A stretch of DNA of 64,000 bases from Trichodelitschia bisporula (taxonomy: Eukaryota; Ascomycota; Dothideomycetes; Phaeotrichales; Phaeotrichaceae): assembly GCA_010356995.1 (NCBI GenBank), contig ML996692.1, forward strand, positions 321,933-385,932. The letters are read 5' to 3'. This document shows positions 55,432 through 64,000 of the stretch, in pieces. Below the pieces are notes generated by a model that was not told where the DNA came from, ran no database searches, and saw nothing but the letters and a program-made list of their open reading frames with translations. The translations under genes were made by a program, and so were the position numbers. Each line of letters opens with the position of its first letter. Positions within the stretch are counted from its first letter, which is position 1.

Positions 55432-57310
55432 ATGCGCGGACCGGCCCATGTCCCCAAGCCTCACGCAACAAACTCTATGAAGAATGCTACGCTCACAAGG
55501 ACCGTCTTTGACGGCCTAGGAAAGCATCTCTGCCCTTCTCGAAGGCTTATTCCATTGCTAGCTCGCACACGACATTGGCCGCGCCGCCCAGACACCACGC
55601 AATGGACGACAACGAGCGACGTGCCTGTGCGGACATTTCACACACCTCCGCTAGACACCGAACGCGCACCGCTGAGGGAAGCTGTATGGGATTTTCAGCA
55701 GCAACAAGGAGGTAGAAATACGCCGGCGAAATATAGCGACGAAGGTTCTAGCCACAGTGCGCCAGAGGACCTGCAGACGTTGTACTGGAAGCTCAATGTG
55801 GAGGCAGCTAAGGGCAATGTGCAGGGCACGAGAGAAATTGTGGAGCGGCTGCTGAAGCAGCATGCTGAAGTGCCGAATTTGAGGCTCTATTCAGCTCTCA
55901 TACTCTCGCAGGTTGGCCCTGAGGGGTCTGTAGCATGGGTGAAGGCGTACCTTGAGGAGCTCAAGGCCGAGGGGTTGGAGGTAGACTCGGGACTCTGTCA
56001 CGACATTCTCAAGGTAGGATTCAGCTTCTAGGTGCTCAATGGTGTGCTAATTGGGCAAGGTTCTTGCCGTACACCCGGATTACCTCCTCCGAGCGGAAAT
56101 TCTGGCGTACATGGAGTCGAAATGGTTCGCAGTCTCCGATGACGGCCACCATGACATTGTGACCGGCTATCTACGCGATCGACAGCACGAAATGGCACTG
56201 GAGAAGCTGGACGCTATGCGAAGCGAGGGCATACGCATCCAGTCGTGGCTCTACGACGTCGCCATGTACTACTTCAGCGACAGCGGCGACCTAGACGAGG
56301 CCCTGCGTTTACTCAAACAACGAGTCGCCGACTGCGACCCCCTAATATCCGGCTCCATGTGGTTCTACCTCCTCAACTGCGCGAGCACCACTCTTCACGT
56401 ATGTCGCTCACCGCACCCACCGCCCCGCTAACCCCCCCAGCACGAACTAGCCGCCTACATCTGGACCCTCCGCGTCCAACCACGCTACCTCAACCCCCCT
56501 TCAGCAACCTGCCTCGGCGTGTTAAACGCCGCCTCCCGCGCTGGCAACACCGCCATCGCAACCGACATCTTCCGCGTCCTCGCCGAGCGACACACCATCA
56601 TCGAGCCCGCACACTACGAGCTGCTCAGCGAAGCCTACATCAACGCGGGGGATCTGCGCAACGCCGTCTCCGTCCTGGCAGTCATGCACGAAGCGCGCCT
56701 CCCCGTCACCGACCTCAACACCCGCGGCATCTACACCTACCTGCAGGCCTCGCCCTCCCGCCCCGCGGACCTCTTCGCCCTCTGCCAAGCCCTGAGCAAG
56801 GAAGGCACGACCCTCCCCCCCGCGGCGCTGAATCTGTGCATCGAGGCTGCCATCCACCACGGGGCCTTGGACCAGGCTCTGGGCTTCTACGAACAGTTCC
56901 GCGCCCTCGTCCCCGCTGGCCCGAATACGAGCACGTTTAACGCGCTGCTGCGCGGTTGCACCCGCGTGCATCCGCCCCGCAAGGACCTCGCTCTGCAGCT
57001 CGCGGCCGAGCTCGCGAGTATGGGGCTTCGGCCTGATGGGCTGACGTACGAGCGCATGCTGTATGCGTGTCTCTCGGCGCCGGATTATGGGGATGCGGTT
57101 CGGTACTACGATGAGATGCGGAGTCAGGGGCTGGTTCCTAGGCCGGGGGCGTATTCTGCGCTTGTGAGACGGTTGGGCGTGGAGGGAGATAAGAGGGCGT
57201 GGGAGGTGCTGGATGATGCGGAGGGGGTGGAGAGCTTGTTGAATGTGGAGCGGTTGAGGATGTGGCTTGCGGGGCAGATGGGCGGGAAGAGGGGGTGGGG
57301 GGGTGGGTAG
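55432..57310 (+). CDS. Pentatricopeptide-repeat (PPR) protein, mitochondrial
   Basis: Three exons (55432-56013, 56060-56398, 56441-57310) with introns of 46 and 42 bp encode 596 residues. The first 65 residues are rich in Arg and Ser with few acids (RTVFDGLGKHLCPSRRLIPL), a typical mitochondrial presequence. From about residue 120 helical repeats follow in PPR style: QHEMALEKLDAMRSEGI, GDLDEALRLLKQRVADCDP, GDLRNAVSVLAVMHEARLPV, GALDQALGFYEQFRALVP and GDAVRYYDEMRSQGLVPRPG, the last close to the canonical 35-residue unit. Fungal PPR proteins bind organellar RNA to control processing, stability or translation. The RNA target is unknown. Translation may instead begin at ATG 55477, which leaves a shorter presequence. 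Confidence 0.88.
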
Positions 57311-57382
57311 CAAGGCGCGCAATGTTGCAATCTGCACCTGTCCGCTGAAGTGAAATATCCACAAGTGGTCCTCCCTCACCCT

Positions 57383-58009
57383 TTACTCGCCCGTATCCTC
57401 GGCCTCAACCCGGTACTCCGCCTTCCACCCCCACCGCTGCCACAGCGCCTCCTGACGCTGCTCCGTCTCCCACCGGTGCCACGCCTCCCACTCGTCAAGC
57501 ACTTCTACAACCTCAAAGCGTATTAGATCCCTCCACACCGCCGTCCACTGGTCCAAAAGTCTCCGATCGGCGCATTCCCATACGTAGAACCACGTGTTCC
57601 GGTGCGGGCGCGCGGCCCAGCCGTACACGCGGCGCAGGCCGCTCGGCCTAAGGTTCGGATTTGTGGCGCTGCGGGCGGAGACAGCGTTCGGGCCATGTAG
57701 GATGTGGGCGGTGACGTGGTAGAGGTGTTTTTCAGCGGATGGGTCCGGGGGGTTGGTTGGAGGCGCGGGTTCGACGTTCCAGACGCAGGCTTCTTGGTGC
57801 TGCTGTACCTGGGCGGTCCATGTATCCGTCCATCGTCTTAGGATGCCACGGGTCGCACACGAAATTACCATGAAACAGGTCTTCTGGTCTGGGGTGGCGT
57901 AGGCGACGATGCAGTCCAGGCCCAGTGGCCGGTGGTGTCCGTGCTGGGCGATGTGTTTGAGGATGGGGGAGGGGCTGGATGGGAAGTGAGATGTTATGTG
58001 GTAGAGCAT
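57383..58009 (-). CDS. Unknown protein with two tandem related domains (DUF3303-like fold suspected)
   Basis: A single exon of 208 residues from ATG 58009. Two halves align by eye. The first runs from LYHITSHF through LGLDCIVAYATPDQKTCFMV to WTDTWTAQVQ. The second runs from LYHVTAHIL through SGLRRVYGWAARPHRNTWF to LDQWTAVWRDLIRFEVVEV. Each is about 70 residues with beta strands and a W-x-x-W helix, resembling small alpha/beta-barrel domains of the DUF3303 type. The C-terminus is a Trp/Glu-rich helix. An in-frame ATG at 58168 would add 53 residues; I judge these to be mostly 5' UTR. Function is unknown; it may bind a small ligand as a pseudo-dimer. Confidence 0.75.
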   Translation of the reverse strand: MLYHITSHFPSSPSPILKHIAQHGHHRPLGLDCIVAYATPDQKTCFMVISCATRGILRRWTDTWTAQVQQHQEACVWNVEPAPPTNPPDPSAEKHLYHVTAHILHGPNAVSARSATNPNLRPSGLRRVYGWAARPHRNTWFYVWECADRRLLDQWTAVWRDLIRFEVVEVLDEWEAWHRWETEQRQEALWQRWGWKAEYRVEAEDTGE

Positions 58010-58251
58010 GATGAGTGTGATAGATGCGGTGGTGAAGGGGGCGAGGAGGGGGAGGGGAGGAAGGGGATATATGCGGTATGATGCGGAGGGAGTACGTCTC
58101 AGTAGCGTGGATGCAGCAGGCGCGCCGGCTACACATTCAGTAAGGAAATCGAGACCAAGAGATATCAATGCTCATTGCCACATTACCCATTTGCTTCATC
58201 CCCCCCCCCCCCCTTTTCCTTCCTTTCCTTCCCACTTCCCCCCTTATATCC

Positions 58252-59928
58252 CTACTGCACCCCATAAGCCTGCACCCCCTCCTCATCCCCCTCCGTCTCC
58301 GCCTCGCCCGCCCCCTTCCAATCCGCCGCCTGTGCCTGCTGCACCTTCTCCCCCGCCTTAGGCTCAGGAATAACCTCTCGCGACGGCCGCACGCGCCACA
58401 CTACGGCGACTCTATCGAAAGCCCGCACCCCCTTACGGCTGCTCCCCTTGATGCCGTCCATTTTGTCCCAGGTTATGTGGAAGATGCCGGAGGATTCGGC
58501 GTCGGCTTCGGGGGAGGTGTTGGGGGGGGAGCTGGGTTGGGAGTCGGGGCGGAGGTCGGTTGTGGGCTCGGGTGCGGTCTCGGTTGCGGGCTCGGTTGTG
58601 GACTTGCTTGCGGACTCAGTGCCCGGCTCGGCCCCCTCGCCCTTGCCTGCGGCCTGCGCCGCCATGCGCCGCTCTGGCCCCTGTCCCTCGAAATAGGTAT
58701 TGAACCACACGTGCGCAACGCTGGTGACGACGTTCCAGGAGGCCGGACCCTTAGCGCGGCGCTCGACAGACAGATTCACATCCGAGCTCTTCAGAATAAT
58801 CGGCGTAGACGGTATGAACGTAGCGTCGGTAGTGTCATCATCGTCGTTCGCGTCGGGTGAGGCCTCGCGCGAGGTCCCGGATGCTGTGTCCTTGCTCCCG
58901 TCCTTGTCCGTGGGGAGCGAGTCGGTGCTTCCCTTCTTTTTCTTCGCCTTGCGGCTGGAGGTAGAGGGGGCAGGACTAGCGCGCCCACTCCCCCCATTCC
59001 CACCGCTGATGAGCTGGAACACCGCGTTCGCGAACCCAAAGCTCTTAACCTCTCCGCGCGTAACCCGCCGCTCGTCCTTCGTGAACTCATGCACCGTCTC
59101 AATAACCTTCCCTTCATCCCTGAACCCGCGTATCGCAAGCTTCGCCCCATCCCTCAGCCCCCAAACCTGCACTTCCACGACCTCGACCTCGCGCTCGACG
59201 TACACCTTCCCGCCATTGACCCAGCGGTCCACATACGTGAGCCAGCGCAGCTGGGAGGGTATACTCACGCCCTCACCCCAGCCAGGTCGCATGCGCCTTT
59301 CCGTAAACCGCTTTATCGCATCCTGCACACTCCACCCCTCCTCACTAAGCAGATACGCGCAACTCGCCGTCCCACTCCTCCCCTTTCCAGCCTTACAATG
59401 CACAACCACCACGCGCGGGCCGGGCCCCGCCTCCCCCCCCTCCCCCTCCCCCCCAACTGGCACACCGGGTCCGCCCTTAACCCACTCGCGCATGCTCGCC
59501 ACTATCCGCGGTACCAGGGCAAAGGGCGGCGGGTGGTGATCCGGCCACGGAAAATGCCAAATACGGCCGCGCACCGCATCATCTGGGTACCCTGTGCCCT
59601 CGGCACGGAACTCCCAGATGCACCAGTTCGCGGGCCCGTGTTTGGTATCCAGGAATTTGATGAGCTCGTTGAGGGGGTTGCGGTAGGCGAGGCGCGGGTA
59701 GGTGGAGGAGGGGCCGGAGGTGGCGATTATGGTGTCGGTTACGTAGCAGAGGTCAAGGTTGGCTTCTGGGTGGCGCGAGCGCGGGCCCGCGACAATTTGA
59801 CGGAGGATGTTGGCCTGCGGGGTGTTAGCTTTCAGAACGTCTCGTGTTGTGCTCTGCCAGGTCTCGCTTCAGAGCATCAAACTCGAAGGCTGATAGACGC
59901 GCAAGCGGGGGTGTAAGCAGCTCACCAT
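58252..59928 (-). CDS. PTEN-type phosphatidylinositol-3,4,5-trisphosphate 3-phosphatase (Tep1-like)
   Basis: The coding sequence joins 59926-59928 to 58252-59814, giving 521 residues. The first coding exon is the ATG alone: it is followed at once by a GTGAGC donor, and the 111-bp intron ends at GCAG before GCCAACATCCTC. This gives M-ANILRQIVAGPRSRHPE, matching the start of fungal Tep1 proteins. LDLCYVTDTIIATSGPSS and the P-loop HCKAGKGRSGTA (PTEN has HCKAGKGRTG) define the phosphatase domain. A long Ser/Thr/Asp-rich insert interrupts the C2-like half (about 300-420). The enzyme should remove the 3-phosphate of PIP3 at membranes. Both lysines of the basic P-loop, which confer lipid specificity in PTEN, are present. 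The C-terminus is Glu/Ala-rich. Confidence 0.92.
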
Positions 59929-60570
59929 CTCGTCTTCGCTTCCTCCTAGTCTTCGGAGGAACTAAAACTCGCGGATGCGTAAGCAGACGAGGAATTGAAG
60001 ACGCGTTCAACGATTTGGTCTTTTTTTTTCTTGGGATATGTTATGGCCGTTGCCTAATGGACATGTGGGCGCATTCACGAGGTTAAGTTGGTGATTGGGA
60101 ACACAGGACAAAGCTGCGAGACAACGTCATGGGTGTTTACTGGCGTGCCAGGGACGGGTAAATCCCGCGTGCCCTGCCCCCCAGCCACACTAGAACTAGA
60201 ACTACTGGTAGGGTCGCCTTAGCGGAGGGCGTCATTATTAGGCTGACCGCATCATCGGACTTTTCCTGGACTTCAGCTGGTGTACTTCGTACGTAGTACG
60301 CTCTCTCTACGGCCACCGACTGCTCACTCAGCGTGCTGTTGTAACCACCGGGCACAATCAAGCTCCGCCATGCAGAGTAAAGAAAGAGCTTCCATCATAT
60401 GCACCCATATCCGCGCTCTACCAGACACCCTCACTCTCCATATCCATGTCTATCAGATACATGGGGCAATAATAAATCGGCATAACTCTATTAAGCATAT
60501 AAAAGGAGCGCAGTATCAAACTCAATGGGCATTACATATCCCTCCCACCTCTTTTCATACATAGATGAAC
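59929..60570. other. Intergenic region between the phosphatase and the HET pseudogene
   Basis: A 642-bp region with no gene. It contains the palindromic CGTACGTAGTACG at 60288-60300. Confidence 0.5.
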
Positions 60571-62674
60571 TCAGATGAGGATGAATTTTTCTCGTGCCTG
60601 ACCCTGACCGCTCCGAAAACCCAATGGTTCTAACAGATTCCAAAATTCACCCTCCATAAGCCCCTGGACATAGGATGGCCCAACAATTTCGAAACAATGA
60701 TGCTGACGATAGTCGTACTCATGACGGGGTGATAGATCATCCATGTACAATTCAAGAGTTCGGTCCTGTGGCATTCTCACGTCTTTGCGAAAACGCTTGT
60801 CATATGATAAAAACATTTCCTCTTCGGATTCGTACCACTCGAATTTCGATTCATTGTTTTTGATCGCCAGCATCCATTTCTTTGTCAACGATCCCTGAGA
60901 CTCTTGTGGGTCAACAGTGCCGATAGGAAACATTTGTATGGTATGTTCCGTGGTCGATGAACGGAGTACGACGGGTATGCTGCAACCCTCAAGTAGGCAG
61001 ACGCAGTCGCCCTTACGTGCATCAGGAGGGGCCAATCCGAAGTATCTGTCCAGACGAAACAGATGTCGGTTCCAAATGGTGGCTTGAACTCGCTGAAGGA
61101 CAGTGCGGATGTGCGGTGATTTGGCACATTTCGTCATCTCGGAAAGATCGAAGCCATTTACCGGCCGTTCTCCAGTCGATGCCAGATGATTTGCAAAGGC
61201 ATGTGAAAGTGCTCTCCCAAACCAATTTGGCGCACTACTTCCATTCGGACCGCGATCTCCGACCAAAAGTCGCCAGACATCAGACGGGGGACTTATATCG
61301 CTGGCCGGATTCCATCCCAGGATGTGTAGCCATTCCTTTGGGAGGTTGCCGTCTTGGGAAGGAGCCCCGATCTCGGATATGCGACTATAAAGATATCCAT
61401 GTGTTGAAAGCGCATGAAGAATGAAAGCTTGGCGGGTGTCGTATGAAATCTGAAGGGCACAGGCTCTCTCAATACAGGCGGGGGGACTGCTACGCGTTGC
61501 GCTGTAAATTCTCTTTCCAGGTGACCCAACCAAGCTGTCCGCGTTCTGTCTGACATATCTGCCACCCGGCATCTGGCAAAATTCGCTGCTACCTGCTTTC
61601 CAGAGGAACGGCGGAAGCCCCAAACTTTCTCCTACGCTATCAGGGATCCAAGGACGAAATATGGCGTCCAAGGAGCCTGACATGCGAACGATTCTCGATA
61701 GAATGTCTTTGAACAACTTTAGTGGCGACTTGGTGTAGTCCGGCTGCCCATAGCCGTAACGGTCTCGGGCCAGACTAAGCAAGGCATACGCAACGTCCTG
61801 AGCTTGAGAGACTCCGAAATCCGGGAGGGCGGCAAGGAGGTCCTCCAGGTTCAAGAGACGTTCTTCCATGCCGCCCCTGGAATCTTTTCTTGAGCATCCT
61901 GGCGGAGATATGAACAAGATTGACAGCGCCCGGTGTATGGGCATGAAGCGTCGTTTCGGGAGCAACATCATGATAGAGGCTTATTGCATCAGAGAAATTG
62001 GACCAGTCCACTACCTCATCCCCGCAATGTACAGTCACCTTTCTTGCGAAAGTTATTTCCTGAACAATCCATCGCCTGGTGAACCACTCCCTTTGCAGAA
62101 GCTCGACAAATGCCTGCAACTCTTCCTTGGCTTGTGGTGATGCCAAAGCTTCAGTATTGATGAACTCCAGAATCTCAGAAACAAAACGCATACCAGCATC
62201 GCTTGTGGGGAGCTAGGGCCGAGCCAGACACAAAGATTCTCTGCCTTCTGACATATTCCGCCCATTCTGCGTACCTGGGTGTTGCGTTCTTGAACGTCTT
62301 CTTGACAGATGCATAGTGCATCAATCCACATCCGCCTAGCAGCGTCAGGGCGTCGGAAATGGTGCAATGCGACATAGAGATTCTGAGTCACAGAATAATC
62401 CCTCAGGCCGTCCAGATCCTGAGAGAATATTTGTATGGTCTCTTTCTGTTTGGTGTCTCCCCAGACGTAGGACAGAGTCTCATAGTGAGGGGGCGTATTT
62501 AGGGCAGAGGGCCTATCCAGGTCCAAGGTGTACACTTCGAGGGATACCACAATCGGGTCATCGGCGCAGCCAGGCCAGATATCCAGCAGGCGAATCTCAT
62601 TTTTCTGAAGAGGACGATATATATTCCACGAAAGTCTTCACTCGATTCCAGATCCTACTCGGTTTGGGATTCAT
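60571..62674 (-). pseudogene. HET-domain (heterokaryon incompatibility) gene broken by frame changes
   Basis: Reading down the minus strand, the likely ATG at 62672-62674 is followed by a first frame that must shift at an (AT)n run (62617-62624) to reach YRPLQKNEIRLLDIWPG, the usual HET start. YETLSYVWGD and RRMWIDALCICQED, two hallmark HET motifs, follow. A second shift near 62205, directly after LCVWLG, leads to the next frame (FVELLQREWFTRRWIVQEI). A third near 61885 leads to LLNLEDLLAALPDFGV and an open frame of about 440 residues to the stop at 60571. None of the breaks has a fitting intron. HET proteins trigger cell death when unlike strains fuse; the gene is probably inactive, though assembly errors could mimic this. 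Confidence 0.75.
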
Positions 62675-63533
62675 CGTGCAGTGAGTAAGGTCTGGGGACT
62701 TGACATCTTTGCGGCGTCTGCGCCGAATGAAATCCATCGTGCCGTGAGGCGCTAGAGGCTTGAAGTTGTTGCGGCGTCCGCTCCAAAGGAAATCAGCTTT
62801 GCATCGGCCACTCCAGTTAGGATCTGTTGTAAGATGTGAAAAAGGACTAGGAAGTGCTTACGAGGCTTGTACAAATCGAGTTGAGGACTTTGAAGCGCTT
62901 TCGAGTCAGCTCGAGGAAAGAGATGCCTACCCCAGCCTGCTGGGTGGTGAAATGCGGCTTGGGGCCTTTTGAACAGACGACCCCGCTTCAGTAACTCAGC
63001 CGCATGTACGGTAGTACGACTGGTCTCTGAGAAGGATCCAGCCGCAGTGGAGGATGCCACTGTGGGCTAGGATTGGAAGAAGGCATCCAATAAACAGAAC
63101 CGGAGCACAAGGCGATTTCGACAATAGTTCCGCCTTCAGTATCTGCACGCACCCGAGCCTTGCGCGAATAAGTTGGGCATGGCGACATGATGAAGCGGTT
63201 GTCCGTGTCCTCGAAGAATTCCGTGAACACAACTCGAGTTGCACAGTTTGACGTTGGCCGTGGCCCAGGCACGCCAGGTGTGGTCGCAACTTCCGCCTCG
63301 GTTTTCGTAGCGTCGGACCCCTCCAGGCCCGACATCCATCCAGCAGGAGAAAAAGCAATTATGCTGCATGAGCAACCTTGGCCCCCGACGTATCAACTTC
63401 TGAAGTCATAGCCGCTGATCACAACTACAGCACAGATAACGCCCGATATACATAGATATCCTGTAAAACCAGCATGTCGTGAACTGGGATAGCAATACGA
63501 ACACTCAGTGCCCTTAACCTTTGGTTCTGCACC
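62675..63533. other. Intergenic region between the HET pseudogene and L2HGDH gene
   Basis: An 859-bp stretch. It holds a diverged direct repeat of about 50 bp (62700-62745 and 62759-62806, sharing TTGCGGCGTC and GAAATC). It also holds a 115-codon minus-strand frame at 62988-63335, listed separately. The last 100 bp should be the promoter of the plus-strand gene. Confidence 0.5.
62988..63335 (-). CDS. Small hypothetical protein, low confidence
   Basis: An open frame of 115 residues beginning MSGLEGSDATKTEAE. The middle (TRVVFTEFFEDTDNRFIMSP and PTYSRKARVRADTEGG) has natural-looking composition and is not repetitive. There is no signal peptide, membrane span or recognised motif. It lies just upstream of the HET pseudogene on the same strand and could be a remnant of another gene. 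Another frame overlaps it on the same strand, so it may be chance. Confidence 0.3.
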   Translation of the reverse strand: MSGLEGSDATKTEAEVATTPGVPGPRPTSNCATRVVFTEFFEDTDNRFIMSPCPTYSRKARVRADTEGGTIVEIALCSGSVYWMPSSNPSPQWHPPLRLDPSQRPVVLPYMRLSY

Positions 63534-64000
63534 ATGCTCGCCTCCACCAGGTCGTTGGTGATCGGGAGGACATCGGGGACACGGCGGCTCTTCTCCACCA
63601 CACCCCTCCGCAATGCCGATTTCACTCACGCCGTGATCGGTGGCGGTGCCGTGGGCCTAGCAATTGCCCGCCAGCTACAAGGCCGGGAAGGCACATCAAC
63701 AATTCTAATCGAAAAGCACGGTCACGTAGGCACCGAGACAAGCAGCCGAAACTCAGAGGTACGTCTACATAGCAGCCCTCAAGTCACGAACCCAATCCAT
63801 TAATATATACAAAAACCCAGGTCATCCACGCGGGGCTCTACTACGGCGCCAACACGCTCAAAACCTGCCTCTGCATCCACGGCCGCCACCTCATGTACGA
63901 CCTCTGCCGCCAGCACGCCATCCCGCACCGCAACTGCGGCAAGTGGATCGTCGCACAAGACGAACCGCAAATGGGCGAGCTGGAGCGCCTCCACGCCTTC
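63534..64000 (+). CDS. L-2-hydroxyglutarate dehydrogenase, mitochondrial FAD enzyme, 3' partial
   Basis: Exon 1 (63534-63758) and exon 2 (from 63821, running off the window) are joined over a 62-bp intron. The first 28 residues ([20 protein letters not shown]) form a mitochondrial presequence with Arg and Ser and no acids. [17 protein letters not shown] is the GxGxxG FAD-binding motif, followed about 20 residues later by the acidic ILIEK strand end. The splice restores [14 protein letters not shown], the L2HGDH signature (SRNSEVIHAG), then [20 protein letters not shown]. The enzyme oxidises L-2-hydroxyglutarate to 2-oxoglutarate, removing a by-product of malate dehydrogenase. About 135 residues are visible of an expected 400 or more. 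Confidence 0.93.

Noticed and set aside
56522-57379. A 285-codon minus-strand frame
   Set aside because: It is antisense to the last PPR exon and reflects its GC-rich third positions.
1-64000. A secondary-metabolite or catabolic gene cluster
   Set aside because: No core synthase is present; the transporters, regulators and oxidoreductase lie far apart among unrelated housekeeping genes.

Overview
The window is nuclear DNA of a filamentous ascomycete (Pezizomycotina, perhaps Dothideomycetes; the class is a guess). It shows GC-rich genes on both strands, short spliceosomal introns of 42-178 bp with GTRNGY-like donors and CTAAC/CTGAC branch sites, and a fungus-only gene, translation elongation factor 3. 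Other fungal families include a DASH subunit, a JEN carboxylate transporter, a Zn(II)2Cys6 regulator and a HET-domain gene. I rebuilt gene models by joining frames at splice sites; all complete multi-exon models give coding lengths divisible by three.

Layout. 1-8200: class V aminotransferase-like enzyme (5' cut off), JEN-type transporter, kinetochore subunit Ask1 and an AT-hook/bZIP regulator. 8200-12050: gene-poor, but holding a small secreted protein with eight cysteines (10545-10895) and possible gene relics. 12054-18116: three housekeeping genes on the plus strand (mismatch uracil/thymine glycosylase, senescence/spartin-like protein, LSH/DDM1-like SNF2 ATPase). 18600-21340: a degenerate region with an internal 95-bp duplication and a frame-broken gene. 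22008-28516: a Zn2Cys6 regulator and a PPIL4/Cyp6-type cyclophilin-RRM protein, divergent across 3.4 kb. 28987-33631: mitochondrial-type cytosolic phospholipase A2, CMC1 and TAF9. 35171-43050: Ser/Thr-rich secreted wall protein, multi-span membrane protein and aldehyde dehydrogenase. 43321-44779: a long imperfect inverted repeat, then an RRG7-like nuclease-fold protein carrying six AT-hooks. 45289-51112: an MFS transporter and EF3. 51113-55431: 4.3 kb nearly without genes, with one stop-interrupted reading frame. 55432-59928: mitochondrial PPR protein, a protein with two copies of one domain, and a PTEN-type phosphatase whose first coding exon is only the ATG. 60571-64000: a HET-domain pseudogene with three frame breaks, then the 5' end of L-2-hydroxyglutarate dehydrogenase.

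The genes do not form a biosynthetic cluster. Several have mitochondrial roles (CMC1, RRG7-like, PPR, L2HGDH, probably the phospholipase), but they are scattered and independently transcribed. The observations most worth following are the nuclease-fold plus AT-hook protein, the hidden eight-cysteine secreted protein, the two hairpin-forming inverted repeats, and the several decayed genes that mark the accessory stretches.
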